From contig JAEYQK010000066.1 of assembly GCA_023410055.1 (NCBI GenBank), forward strand, positions 1-64,000: DNA of 64,000 nt. The letters are read 5' to 3'. The first letter of the stretch is position 1; each line of letters starts with the position of its first letter. Made by a program: the position numbers and the translations under genes. The notes under the pieces were generated by a model. The model had not been told where the DNA came from. It ran no database searches and saw only the letters and a program-made list of their open reading frames with translations. Positions 1 to 8,668 of the stretch are shown in pieces. The DNA comes from Acidobacteriota bacterium. Its GTDB lineage: Bacteria; Acidobacteriota; Terriglobia; Terriglobales; Acidobacteriaceae.

Positions 1-1
1 G

Positions 2-733
2 ACCCTGATAGAACTTGGCGCGGGCACAGCGACCAAAACCGACACCGTGATAAGTGCCGTTCTAAAGCAGCAGCGCGAGCTTACGTTCTATCCGGTGGAT
101 GTCTCTCCCAACGCATTGCAAGTGGCAGTGCGGCGTCTGACCCAAACGCATGAACGCCTGACAGTTGATCCCATTGTCGCCGATTACACCAGAGGCGTTC
201 CGGGAATGGAGAGCATCGGCGGGCGAAAGCTCTTGCTGTATATCGGTTCGAGTATCGGCAATTTCGAGCCGATGGAGGCGGCCGCCGTTCTCGCACGATT
301 GCGTCGGAGTCTGGTCTCCGGCGACGCTTTGCTAGTCGGGACAGATATGGTCAAGGACTCATCCGTGCTCGTGCCGGCATACGATGACGCTCAGGGAGTG
401 ACGGCGCGCTTCAATCTGAATCTGCTGGCGCGAATCAACCGTGACCTCGGCGGGAACTTCGATCTCAATCTCTTCCGGCATGTAGCGCTCTGGAACACTG
501 ATGAGTCGCGCATGGAAATGCACTTAGAGAGTTTGGAACAGCAAGTCGTATCCTTAGCCGACCTGGGCTTGAGTGTGCGGCTTTCACGGGGCGAGCGAAT
601 TCACACCGAGAACAGCTACAAGTTCACCATGCACATGATCTGCTCGATCTTGCAGAATGCGGGGTTCACGCTTGAGCGCACGTGGATGGACGAGCGCGAG
701 TGGTTCGGGCTCCATCTAGCCAGAATCGTCTGA
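2..733 (+). CDS. egtD: L-histidine N(alpha)-methyltransferase, 5'-truncated by window edge
   Basis: The open frame runs in from the left edge, so the N-terminus is outside the window; 243 residues plus stop are visible, against about 320 for the full family. The first residues read as the SAM-binding motif I (E-L-G-A-G-T-A-T-K-T). Later parts match the EgtD/DUF2260 methyltransferase fold (LYIGSSIGNFEP, then GTDMVKD, then the C-terminal SYKFT segment). The family trimethylates histidine to hercynine, the first step of ergothioneine synthesis, in the cytosol. The ergothioneine sulfoxide synthase partner EgtB would be expected upstream, outside the window. The family call is firm; the gene boundary is not visible. 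Confidence 0.85.
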   Translation, partial: TLIELGAGTATKTDTVISAVLKQQRELTFYPVDVSPNALQVAVRRLTQTHERLTVDPIVADYTRGVPGMESIGGRKLLLYIGSSIGNFEPMEAAAVLARLRRSLVSGDALLVGTDMVKDSSVLVPAYDDAQGVTARFNLNLLARINRDLGGNFDLNLFRHVALWNTDESRMEMHLESLEQQVVSLADLGLSVRLSRGERIHTENSYKFTMHMICSILQNAGFTLERTWMDEREWFGLHLARIV

Positions 734-879
734 CACTACTTCCTTCCATGGTTTGGGAATATAACGTCAGCTGCGTAACGTAACGCGCCGCGTCGCGTGA
801 AGAAGTGAGTACACGAAAGTACCCCTCTCGAACCAGTTCTAGTATGCGAAGACGCTTTCTACCCTGCTAGAATCGGCGC

Positions 880-1839
880 GTGGCCTTCGAAATCGTATCT
901 TCGTCCAAGGAAAAAGTAGCTCAATTGGAATCTGCTCTGCGGTCAATCATCCGCGGGCAAAATGATGTGGTTAGGCTGGCGCTTGTCGCGCTACTGGGCC
1001 GCGGACATCTGTTGATCGAGGGTGTCCCCGGCGTCGGAAAAACGACGCTGGCGCAAACACTTGCGCGTTCGCTGGACTGCAGCTTTCATCGCGTTCAGTT
1101 CACGTCGGACATGCTGCCCAGCGATGTACTGGGAATCTCCATCTATTCGGCCATCGAGCAGCAGTTCGAATTCAAGCCGGGGCCGGTGTTCACAAACGTC
1201 CTGCTGGCGGACGAAATCAATCGCACGACGCCCAAGACGCAATCAGCGCTTTTGGAGTCCATGAACGAATACCAGGTAACGGTGGACAATCACTCTTATC
1301 CGCTACCACAGCCGTTTCTCGTCATAGCCACCCAGAACCCGATCGAGCACCATGGGACATACCCGTTGCCCGAATCGCAGATGGATCGCTTCCTGATCCG
1401 CGCGCAGATGACTTACCCGGAGATGCAAAGCGAGCGCGAGATCCTGCGGGCCGAGGCAGGCGCTGTAAAGCTAAGTAACGTAAAACCAATTCTCTCTGCC
1501 GAAGATATCGTGGCATGCCAAAAAGAGGTAGAGCGCGTGCGTGTAGACGAATCGTTGATTACCTACACGCTGGAGATTGTTCGCAGGACCCGCGACTCGG
1601 AGTACCTCTCCTTAGGCGTTTCCCCGCGTGGATCACTGATGCTTTATCGTGCTGCGCAGGCAATGGCCTACATCGATCGGCGAGACTTCACAACGCCGGA
1701 GGATTTCAAGAAGCTCGCGGTGCCGGTACTCGCTCACCGTGTTGTCGTGAATGCAAAATACAACACGACAATGAAGAAAGCTGCGCAGGCTGAAGAGATA
1801 TTGGAAGAGATCGTGGGTAGTGTGGAAGTACCGAATTAG
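880..1839 (+). CDS. MoxR-family AAA+ ATPase
   Basis: 319-residue AAA_3-type ATPase. Walker A is at about residues 48-55 (GVPGVGKT), Walker B at about 107-112 (VLLADE) and sensor 1 near ATQNP. The C-terminal AAA lid follows, with the SPRG motif typical of MoxR proteins. The start is GTG at 880. MoxR ATPases act as chaperone-like factors, usually beside a DUF58 and VWA protein; neither follows here, as the next gene is convergent, so this one looks like a solo copy. Family assignment is firm; the substrate is unknown. Confidence 0.9.
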   Translation: MAFEIVSSSKEKVAQLESALRSIIRGQNDVVRLALVALLGRGHLLIEGVPGVGKTTLAQTLARSLDCSFHRVQFTSDMLPSDVLGISIYSAIEQQFEFKPGPVFTNVLLADEINRTTPKTQSALLESMNEYQVTVDNHSYPLPQPFLVIATQNPIEHHGTYPLPESQMDRFLIRAQMTYPEMQSEREILRAEAGAVKLSNVKPILSAEDIVACQKEVERVRVDESLITYTLEIVRRTRDSEYLSLGVSPRGSLMLYRAAQAMAYIDRRDFTTPEDFKKLAVPVLAHRVVVNAKYNTTMKKAAQAEEILEEIVGSVEVPN

Positions 1840-1857
1840 CAACAGTACGCCTCGCCC

Positions 1858-1916
1858 AGTAACAAGTACCTGGTACCGAGTGTTTAGGCTAGGTACTAGG
1901 TACCAGGTACTAGGTT
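1858..1916. repeat. Short degenerate repeats of the GGTACCAGGTACTAGG type
   Basis: The gap between the convergent moxR and S55-peptidase genes contains several overlapping copies of a motif resembling GGTACCAGGTACTAGGT in alternating phase. It is nearly self-complementary and could fold. No T-run marks it as an intrinsic terminator. Confidence 0.5.
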
Positions 1917-1925
1917 TTCAGGCAA

Positions 1926-3740
1926 TTACTTCACATTTACAGTAATAACCTGCACGCCGGACACGACGAAGTCCAACGGCGTAGAAGCTTCGTTTACGGC
2001 TGATTCGCCTACTACCACCATGTCTTGCGTGCCCCTCATCGGTTCCATCACGTTCATGACGGAGAGCGGCATGGCGGGCATCACTTTATCCTCAACCATT
2101 GCCTGGGGATTCGCTTCAAGCAGCGAAACGTAGAGACGATTGTTCGCGTGCTCTTTATTAAGCAGCGCGATAGTCGAGGGCAAATCCATACGGCGAGTGA
2201 GAGCCGCCGGAATGCGCCGCATACGATCGAGCGTGTCGCCGTCGCTGACGAGGATTCGCAACGTGCCTCTTGGAGTGGACGTCGGAATTTTGACCGGAAT
2301 CTGGCGCACAACCCGTTCACCGCGATAAGGACGCAGTACGGATTCGATGATGATGTCGTCACCGGGTCGCGCTTCGGTCACGTCCGTACGTGCAGTCTCA
2401 AGTCGTGCCCAGCGACGGTCTCGAATCAGATCGAAGGTAACATCCACGCCCTTCACATCGGGTGTTGCATAGGGGTTCTGGTAGATGCGGCTGAAGCGTT
2501 CGCCGACCATGAGCGCGGCGCTCACTGCCGCAGGATTGCCGCTGTCGGCCGGGGCAAACATGTTCTGCAACGCTACCGGCGTGAATCCCTGGACATTGAT
2601 ATGCCCTGCCATCCTGAAGGTCGTGTCTTCGCCGTATTCGTTCATGCCCTGCAAGGCGTTGTACACGGTAGTCATCATCAGGGTCGGCGTGAGTTTGAAG
2701 TTGTTGATGACGTCGAAATGGAATGTCCTTGTCTTTTCACCGCCACGAACCGTGACCGAGACCGGAATCATCTGTGTTTCTTTGCCCATGCGGCCCATGA
2801 TTCCTGTGTGGCGGTCCTGGACAAAAGCGCCGACCTGTTCGGTCGCGTTGACGATTTTGAAAGCGTTAGCTGGCGACGGCAGCGAAAGCAGCACATTGGC
2901 CTTCGTCATCGGCATATCCACGCGACCGAAGTTGAGTAGCGGGTGACCGCACGCGAGAAGCCGATTGGCATCCATGTAGGTGACTGTACAAGTCGCAGCA
3001 ACGTCCATGTCACCACGCACAAGAATGGCGCTCACCGCCGAGCCAGGCTGCAAGGGCTCGGGTTGCTTTGTATTCGGATCCACCGAACCAGCACCCATGA
3101 CGGGTTTCACACCAATCTTTGCGAACTCGGACTGGAACTGATTCAAAGCCGCGTCGCTGAAGCCGCTAAAGACCAGCGGGGCAGCAATCGGCTCGACGTA
3201 GCTTTTCAAATCCGCCTGCGACTGCGTGTCTCCCGTGCTGGTTTTTGTTACACCGTCTCGTTCGGAGCCATTCAGCTTCGCATCCGCTGGCTGGCTCTTG
3301 TCTAGCTCGTTGATCTCGAGCATCTCGGCAATCGGGGTAACGCCGCCAATGGGTTCCTTCGAGAACTCGCCTATGCGATAGGCCAAGGCGCCGATCAACT
3401 TGCCGTCGATATAAACGGGGCTGCCGCTCATTCCGGCAACCACTCCGGTGTACTCCGGCTTCGTACCGTGCAAGCGGACGAGAATCACGTCGCTTTTCGG
3501 TCCGGCCATGTTGCGCATCACGCCCAGGATCTCAACGTCCATGGGTTCGGGCTTGACGCCTTGAAAGACGGTGTATGCAACGCCTTTCATTCCAGGACGT
3601 ATCTCGTCGACGGACATTGTGGGTACGCTGAGGGCCGGTTGGATCGCGAAACATAGAGAAGCTGGCCAGAGCAGGAAGGAGACGAATAGACACGCAAGTA
3701 CAGCTTTTTTCATACCGCCAGTCGCATTCCCGATGCTCAC
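1926..3740 (-). CDS. Exported SpoIVB-type (S55) peptidase domain protein
   Basis: 604 residues counted from the GTG at 3740. An ATG at 3713 (MKKAVLACLF) also gives a clean signal peptide and may be the true start. After the signal peptide the protein matches the SpoIVB peptidase S55 domain: a GMKGVAYTVFQG stretch near residues 50-61, then the catalytic G-M-S-G-S-P motif with the serine at about residue 105, followed by VYIDGKLIGALAYR. The family is known from SpoIVB, a serine peptidase that triggers sigma-K processing in Bacillus; in non-sporulating Acidobacteriota its role is unknown. The C-terminal two thirds is beta-rich with no domain I recognise. It is probably periplasmic. Confidence 0.8.
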   Translation of the reverse strand: MSIGNATGGMKKAVLACLFVSFLLWPASLCFAIQPALSVPTMSVDEIRPGMKGVAYTVFQGVKPEPMDVEILGVMRNMAGPKSDVILVRLHGTKPEYTGVVAGMSGSPVYIDGKLIGALAYRIGEFSKEPIGGVTPIAEMLEINELDKSQPADAKLNGSERDGVTKTSTGDTQSQADLKSYVEPIAAPLVFSGFSDAALNQFQSEFAKIGVKPVMGAGSVDPNTKQPEPLQPGSAVSAILVRGDMDVAATCTVTYMDANRLLACGHPLLNFGRVDMPMTKANVLLSLPSPANAFKIVNATEQVGAFVQDRHTGIMGRMGKETQMIPVSVTVRGGEKTRTFHFDVINNFKLTPTLMMTTVYNALQGMNEYGEDTTFRMAGHINVQGFTPVALQNMFAPADSGNPAAVSAALMVGERFSRIYQNPYATPDVKGVDVTFDLIRDRRWARLETARTDVTEARPGDDIIIESVLRPYRGERVVRQIPVKIPTSTPRGTLRILVSDGDTLDRMRRIPAALTRRMDLPSTIALLNKEHANNRLYVSLLEANPQAMVEDKVMPAMPLSVMNVMEPMRGTQDMVVVGESAVNEASTPLDFVVSGVQVITVNVK

Positions 3741-3868
3741 CTTGAGAACTTTCTGTGAGTGCTTGCGTTATTACTAAGTGAACACCGGAGAAAAGGTCGA
3801 AATTGCGAAACTCTGCATCTATACTAGCACAGAGACTCCGGACTGATGAGATACTGGTGTTTATAAAA

Positions 3869-5038
3869 ATGACAATATTCAGCACATTCCAGTCGAACGT
3901 GATTAAGGCATTTCTCTCAGTCGTCGCGCTGATTTCGCTGGCCGCTCTTCCGGCGCTGGCTCAGACTTCGGGTACTTCGCCCGCCCCACGGAAACCCACG
4001 CAGGAGGCGCCGGCCGAGGCCGGTGGACCCCAGGGCGACATCGGCCCAATGGCGATCCCGAAGAAGAAGGAAACACCGCCTGAGCCGCCGCCCAAGCCGC
4101 CTAAGAATCCAGAGGGGATGGGAGATTTCTCCATCACCAAGAACGTCAACCTCGTAACTCTTGAGGCAACAGTGCTGACCAAGAATGGCCAATTCGTGCC
4201 GGGATTGAAAAAGGAGAATTTCAGGGTTCTCGAGGACGGTAAGCCGCAGACCATCACGAACTTCCAGCAGACGTCAGAGGCACCGGTCACGGCCGTGCTG
4301 TTGGTTGAGTTCGCGCGAACCAACTATTACTTCGTCTACGACGCGATGAACGCAGCCTATACGTTTGCGAATTCGCTGAAGCCTCAGGATTGGATCGCGA
4401 CGGTATCTTTCGACCTCAAGCCGCGCATGTTGACCGACTTCACGCAAGACAAGAGAACTGTCTTCGAGTCACTCCGGCAACTTCAGATTCCGGGATTCAG
4501 CGAAACGTGCGTATTCGATGCGCTTTATGACACGCTGGACCGGTTGGAGGGTGTTTCCGGACGTAAGTACGTGATACTGATCGGGTCAGGCTACGACTCA
4601 ATGAGCAAGCACACCTTCGACCAAATACAAAAGAAGGTTAAGTCCACCCAGAACATCACGATATACACGATCAGCACTGGCGAATACGCTAGAATCATGT
4701 CCGAATCGAGCATGGGCGGTCCAACACGCCTCACGTTCTTGCAGGCTGACAACCAGATGAATACGTGGGCCAAGGTGACCGGCGGTCGGTGGTACAAGCC
4801 GCGCTTCGAAGCCGAACTGCCCGGCATCTTTCAGGACATCGCCGCCTCCATCCGTAACCAGTACATTCTCGCGTATCACCCGACAAACGAGAAGCTTGAC
4901 GGATCCTACCGCAAACTCAAAGTCGAGTTGCAAGCGCCTGATGGCGGCAAGCTGACTGTCAAGGACCAGAAGGGCAAGGACTTGCCAGTACAAGTCGTCG
5001 CCCGTGATGGATACACATCAAAGCATCAAGTCGAATAG
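3869..5038 (+). CDS. VWFA-related protein, acidobacterial type
   Basis: 389 residues from the ATG at 3869, which starts a clear signal peptide ending near ALPALAQ. A TTG at 3803, preceded by AAAAGG, would add 22 residues, so the start is uncertain. A proline- and lysine-rich linker follows, then a beta segment (NVNLVTLEATVLTKNGQ) and a von Willebrand A-like domain that ends with the QYILAYHP signature. This architecture is the VWFA-related family expanded in Acidobacteriota. The canonical MIDAS DxSxS is not obvious: the equivalent strand reads VLLVEFART. The role is probably protein-protein interaction at the cell surface or in the periplasm. Confidence 0.85.
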   Translation: MTIFSTFQSNVIKAFLSVVALISLAALPALAQTSGTSPAPRKPTQEAPAEAGGPQGDIGPMAIPKKKETPPEPPPKPPKNPEGMGDFSITKNVNLVTLEATVLTKNGQFVPGLKKENFRVLEDGKPQTITNFQQTSEAPVTAVLLVEFARTNYYFVYDAMNAAYTFANSLKPQDWIATVSFDLKPRMLTDFTQDKRTVFESLRQLQIPGFSETCVFDALYDTLDRLEGVSGRKYVILIGSGYDSMSKHTFDQIQKKVKSTQNITIYTISTGEYARIMSESSMGGPTRLTFLQADNQMNTWAKVTGGRWYKPRFEAELPGIFQDIAASIRNQYILAYHPTNEKLDGSYRKLKVELQAPDGGKLTVKDQKGKDLPVQVVARDGYTSKHQVE

Positions 5039-5052
5039 AGAAAGCCTATCAG

Positions 5053-5104
5053 TTGTAGCGCCGACCTCCAGGTCGGCACGTGCCGGACCGGAGTCCGGCG
5101 CTAC
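5053..5104. repeat. GTAGCGCCG palindromic intergenic element, copy 1
   Basis: A GC-rich double hairpin starts GTAGCGCCG and ends CGGCGCTAC, with inner arms GACCTCCAGGTC and CCGGACCGGAGTCCGG. Related elements beginning with the same GTAGCGCCG lie at about 53412 and 54574. They behave like REP-type intergenic repeats. Confidence 0.6.
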
Positions 5105-5121
5105 CTTAAAAGGGTGTCACT

Positions 5122-5155
5122 AAGCGGCCAATTCGGTTGGCCGCTTATTTCTTTT
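5122..5155 (+). terminator. Intrinsic terminator for the VWFA gene
   Basis: The hairpin AAGCGGCCAA-ttcg-TTGGCCGCTT is followed by ATTTCTTTT. It lies just past the VWFA gene, and its right arm covers the stop codon of the convergent gene. Confidence 0.7.
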
Positions 5156-5681
5156 GCGATGCAGATGACTTGAATGGCTCCTCGCCACTGTTGTCCCGAA
5201 CCGACCCTTCGAAGCCAGTGAACTCCGGTTCAACTTTCGGAAGGATTTCACGCAAAGCCCACTGAATGCGGTTCATGGCCCGGTTAATCTCCGCCAGTTC
5301 GGGCCCGTCCGTCTGCGAATGCGTGTTGAACGAGATCACTTGCAACGCGTTCCTGATGTGGTGATTCATCAGGTCAATCGTCTCGAGCCGCTCCACGACC
5401 TTGATGCGGCGCTCACGGTCGTAAATAACCAGTTTGTAAAACAGGGCAGCGACGATGAGCGCAAAGACGGCGTCGAGGATCGCCGCAGCCTGAAGCTGGC
5501 TCATGCCCCGAGCGTGAATCAACAAAACATCGAGGAGCAGACCCAAGGAGAAGCTGATTAGCGCGACAAGAACAACGGCAAGCCAGAGTCTACGAATCTT
5601 AAGCGGCAAAAAATACGGGGGGACATATCCCGATCGAACTGAGTCTTCCGGTTGGGCAAAGTTGTGATCATCCTGACGCAT
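5145..5681 (-). CDS. Two-helix membrane protein with a histidine-kinase dimerisation-like helix, no ATPase domain
   Basis: 178 residues. Two predicted membrane helices (about 32-56 and 66-86) are followed by a helix with N-H-H-I-R-N-A-L-Q-V at about 106-115. That resembles the phospho-acceptor H-box of histidine kinases of the HisKA_2/LytS kind. The protein ends about 60 residues later in a charged, disordered tail, so no HATPase_c domain is encoded here or in the neighbouring DNA. It could be an orphan phospho-acceptor or a dimerisation module that recruits another kinase. The function is not known. Confidence 0.55.
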   Translation of the reverse strand: MRQDDHNFAQPEDSVRSGYVPPYFLPLKIRRLWLAVVLVALISFSLGLLLDVLLIHARGMSQLQAAAILDAVFALIVAALFYKLVIYDRERRIKVVERLETIDLMNHHIRNALQVISFNTHSQTDGPELAEINRAMNRIQWALREILPKVEPEFTGFEGSVRDNSGEEPFKSSASQKK

Positions 5682-5740
5682 TGGCCACTCGCTTTTATCG
5701 AGATTCTACGCCCGTTCTGCCGTTAGGGGTCGATCGATGA

Positions 5741-6484
5741 CTAATGGGTGTGGACCAGCATGTCCAACAAGAACAGGGCGCCAACTCCTATGAACACGAG
5801 CAATGCCATCTTGACGCCGGGTTCCTTGTTAACTTCGGGGATGAGATCCGAAGCCGCGACGTAGATCGTCACACCGGCAGAGAGCGGCAGTCCAACCCCC
5901 ACCGCTTTTTGCGTCACACTCATGGCGAGCACTCCCGCCATTGTCGCCGCTCCAAGCAAAACCGATGAACCCCAAGCGAACTTTCGGCTGCGTCCGCTCG
6001 CGAGCATCACGGATGCAACCGTGAAACCCTCGGGCAGCTTGTGCATGAAGATTGCCAAGAAGATAACCCAGCCCAGCCAGTTCGACACCAGAAAGCCGGA
6101 GGCTATGGCAATACCGTCAAAAAATGTATGAATGACAAGCGCTAAGAGTACGGAAACGCTTGTGTGCTGGTGCAGGAATTCATCCGAGTGGGTCTCTTCA
6201 CCGAAGTGGAAATGCGGTGTGACGGCGTGCTCAAAAAGGTGAACTATCAGGTACCCGAGTAGAACAAGAAAGGGAGCCGAAAGCGTCGCCGAGTGCGGAC
6301 GTAGTTCGATGCTCTCCGGAATCATCTCGACGATCGCTGTTGCTAGCATGAATCCGGCTCCGAGGGCCACGAAGTACTTGAGGTACTTGCTCTCCCATCG
6401 GCGCTGGACAATGAATGCCCCTCCGGCCACGTTGGCCAGTGCGGCGGTAACGCCGAGAAGGACGGAGATGAGGATGGGGCTCAT
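5741..6484 (-). CDS. ZIP-family divalent metal transporter
   Basis: 247 residues with seven to eight predicted membrane helices. The ZIP signature is in the fourth and fifth helices: H-T-F-F-D-G-I-A-I-A-S-G and then H-K-L-P-E-G-F, whose His and Glu residues form the binuclear metal site. A His-rich loop (HFHFGEETHSDEFLHQH) precedes them and probably handles Zn or another divalent ion at the membrane. ZIP carriers import Zn, Fe or Mn into the cytosol. It stands alone with no adjacent metal regulator, and substrate choice cannot be read from the sequence. Confidence 0.88.
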   Translation of the reverse strand: MSPILISVLLGVTAALANVAGGAFIVQRRWESKYLKYFVALGAGFMLATAIVEMIPESIELRPHSATLSAPFLVLLGYLIVHLFEHAVTPHFHFGEETHSDEFLHQHTSVSVLLALVIHTFFDGIAIASGFLVSNWLGWVIFLAIFMHKLPEGFTVASVMLASGRSRKFAWGSSVLLGAATMAGVLAMSVTQKAVGVGLPLSAGVTIYVAASDLIPEVNKEPGVKMALLVFIGVGALFLLDMLVHTH

Positions 6485-6490
6485 GAAAGA

Positions 6491-6519
6491 GTTCTTAGTT
6501 CTCGGTTCTCAGTTCTCAG
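6491..6519. repeat. Left copy of inverted repeat around the S23 gene
   Basis: The stretch is built from AGTTCTCGGTTCTC-like units. Its inverted counterpart lies at about 6919-6953, on the other side of the four-helix gene. Confidence 0.6.
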
Positions 6520-6871
6520 TTGTTATTGAGCTAACGAGTCCGTTGATAATGCGGCCCAGTTCCGCTGAAAGCATTAACAGCTGTCTACCTTTGTCTTCGT
6601 GCAGATAACCAAGATTGCGCGCGATAAGCAACTGCGTTTCGACTTCCACCAACGAACCACGAGCTTGGCTCAAAAAGCGCCGGAAGTCCTTTTGAGAATA
6701 ACGCGCTTGACCTTCCGCTATGTTGCTTGGAACCGATACTGCTGCCCTTCTAAGCTGACTCGTCAGTCCATAACGCTCATCCAGCGGAAAGCTCTTCGTA
6801 ACCTCGTACACTTCTGTAACAAACGCCATCGCCTTCTGCCAGGCGATCAAATCCCTATAACTTTGTCCCAT
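6509..6871 (-). CDS. Four-helix bundle protein, S23/IVS type
   Basis: 120 residues of the family first named for a protein encoded in 23S rRNA intervening sequences. Hallmarks are the start D-L-I-A-W-Q-K-A, the P-L-D-E-R-Y-G-L-T-S-Q-L-R-R-A segment and V-P-S-N-I-A-E-G. The family forms a homopentameric four-helix bundle and probably binds nucleic acid; avd, its relative in diversity-generating retroelements, partners a reverse transcriptase. No reverse transcriptase or rRNA is nearby. The gene sits between AGTTCTC-type repeats in opposite orientation, and its 3' end reaches into the left copy, as if it moved as a small unit. Confidence 0.88.
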   Translation of the reverse strand: MGQSYRDLIAWQKAMAFVTEVYEVTKSFPLDERYGLTSQLRRAAVSVPSNIAEGQARYSQKDFRRFLSQARGSLVEVETQLLIARNLGYLHEDKGRQLLMLSAELGRIINGLVSSITTEN

Positions 6872-6918
6872 TGTGGCCCGGTACTACGAACTTGTCTGAT
6901 ACTACACGCCTGAATGCC

Positions 6919-6953
6919 CGCTGAGAACTGGGAACCGAGAACTGAGAACTATC
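6919..6953. repeat. Right copy of inverted repeat around the S23 gene
   Basis: GAGAACTGGGAACCGAGAAC units here are the reverse complement of the left copy at 6491-6519. The element ends four bases before the ychF stop region. Confidence 0.6.
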
Positions 6954-8031
6954 CGCTATGTCGGATATGCATTACATCGCCGTCCTTCACGACGTAATCC
7001 TTGCCTTCCAATCGCAAGATTCCTTTAGCGCGAGCGTTGGCTTCCGAGCCGGCTTCGAGCAGTTGGTCCCAGTGAATCGTTTCGGCGCGGATGAAGTGTT
7101 TTTCGAGATCTGAGTGGATCGCTCCCGCAGCTTCGACGGCGCGAGTCCCGCGACGAATCGTCCAGGCACGGCACTCGTCTTCGCCGATCGTGAGGAACGA
7201 GATCAGTCCGAGCAGTTCGTAGGTCTTGCCGATAAGACGAGAGAGGCCGCTCTCTTTGAGCCCGTAGCTCGAGAGAAATTCGGCGGCATCCTCCGGACTC
7301 ATTTCAGCCAGTTCGGCTTCGACCTTGCCGCAGATGGCGGTCGCGCCGGCATTCGGGCGTGAGGCAACTTCTTTCAAGCTAAACTTCTCAATCGCGTTCT
7401 GAAGGTCTTCGCCGAGGTTCGTGCTCTCGCTGACGTTCAAGACATAAAGGATCGGCTTCTCGCTGAGGAACCCGAACCCGCGTACGGCTTTCTTGTCGGC
7501 CGACGTCATTTCCATCTCGCGCAGTGGGCGTTCGGACTCGAGATGCGCCTTGGCCTTGATCAGCAGTTCATTTTCGTGCTCAAGCTCAGGCGTGCGCATC
7601 TTCTTCAGATCTTTGACGAGGCGTTCGAGGCGCTTTTCAATCTGGCCAAGATCGCTGACCATGAGGTCGAAATCAACGTTCTTGATGTCGCGCAACGGGT
7701 CGATTTCACCAACGTGCGGAACAGCCGGATTGTCAAAGGCCCGCACAACGTGGGCCAGCGCATCGACTTCTCGAAGATTCGCCAGCAGCGTAGTTTCTTT
7801 CAGAGCCTCGGCCCCGATGGCAGCAACATCGGCGTACTCGATGGTCGCATGCGTCAGTTTCTTCGGGTCGTACAACTGCGCCAGACGGTCGAGGCGATCG
7901 TCCGGAACTGTAGCAATGCCGATGTGCGCTTCGCGAGGGTTGCCACGACTTGCAGAAGGGTCAACACCCGTCAGGATCGTAAACAGCGATGTCTTGCCGA
8001 CCTGCGGAAGGCCGATGATTCCACATTTCAT
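6949..8031 (-). CDS. ychF: YchF/OLA1-type redox-regulated ATPase
   Basis: 360 residues, full length. G1 is GLPQVGKTS at residues 7-15. The G4 position reads N-V-S-E instead of NKxD, the change that makes YchF prefer ATP over GTP. The C-terminal TGS-like domain ends in the ubiquitous W-T-I-R-R-G-T and V-K-D-G-D-V-M-H-I segments. YchF binds ribosomes and acts in oxidative stress and translation control in the cytosol. There is no clear operon partner (pth is often next to it but is not here). Confidence 0.96.
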   Translation of the reverse strand: MKCGIIGLPQVGKTSLFTILTGVDPSASRGNPREAHIGIATVPDDRLDRLAQLYDPKKLTHATIEYADVAAIGAEALKETTLLANLREVDALAHVVRAFDNPAVPHVGEIDPLRDIKNVDFDLMVSDLGQIEKRLERLVKDLKKMRTPELEHENELLIKAKAHLESERPLREMEMTSADKKAVRGFGFLSEKPILYVLNVSESTNLGEDLQNAIEKFSLKEVASRPNAGATAICGKVEAELAEMSPEDAAEFLSSYGLKESGLSRLIGKTYELLGLISFLTIGEDECRAWTIRRGTRAVEAAGAIHSDLEKHFIRAETIHWDQLLEAGSEANARAKGILRLEGKDYVVKDGDVMHIRHSG

Positions 8032-8215
8032 AATTGCTTGAACTCTTGGGTCTGTTATTCAGTAATTGCTGTAGTCGTCCAAAAGGCGAATCCGCATGGG
8101 CTACTTCACGGCCCAACTCGAACTCAGCACTCGAGGAGTGTAAGCATCTATCGTAACATCGTGAGACATGGAATATCGATACGAAGCCTAGCTGGCTACT
8201 AAGCAGAAAAAGGAA

Positions 8216-8644
8216 ATGCCAATTGGTATGCAAGTTTTCACGCTATTCGAAAAACCAGTCGCCTACACAGTAGTGGTTTGTCTTGCCAGCTGCTTGTATT
8301 TCTACCTCTTCATAACGCTGCTCTTCTCTCCCGCACAGTTTCTGGCGAGTGTTGGAGTAGCGGGCAATGAAGCCGCCTACTTCCTCGCGCGCCGTGCATC
8401 AGTGCTGATGCTCGGCTTCTCCGTGCTGTCGTTTCAGGCAGCAAGACTTCGTTGCTTGGTTACACGACAGGTTATCGCAATAGGCATTGCCGTCAACATG
8501 GCGGGGTTCGCTGTTCTCGGGTGCATGGAGTACCGGCGCGGTTTCGCGAATGCCAGCATTCTGCACGCGGCGGTCATCGAATCAACGCTGGCAGCGCTCT
8601 GTTTGCTGCTCTGGCTCGGCTGTCGGAGGGCGCTGAAACAGTAA
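8216..8644 (+). CDS. Small four-helix membrane protein, unknown
   Basis: 142 residues. About four predicted membrane helices (roughly 17-37, 62-80, 86-105 and 115-136) are separated by short basic loops. The start ATG at 8216 has AAGGAA upstream; a second in-frame ATG is four codons on. I do not recognise the family, although the topology resembles small DUF4345-like proteins. The gene is convergent with the DUF4149 gene that follows. Confidence 0.6.
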   Translation: MPIGMQVFTLFEKPVAYTVVVCLASCLYFYLFITLLFSPAQFLASVGVAGNEAAYFLARRASVLMLGFSVLSFQAARLRCLVTRQVIAIGIAVNMAGFAVLGCMEYRRGFANASILHAAVIESTLAALCLLLWLGCRRALKQ

Positions 8645-8668
8645 CACAATGCAGAAGACCGCGCGATG

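Noticed and set aside
2025..2939. 304-residue plus-strand frame over the S55 peptidase
   Set aside because: His/Arg-rich shadow frame of a supported gene on the other strand.
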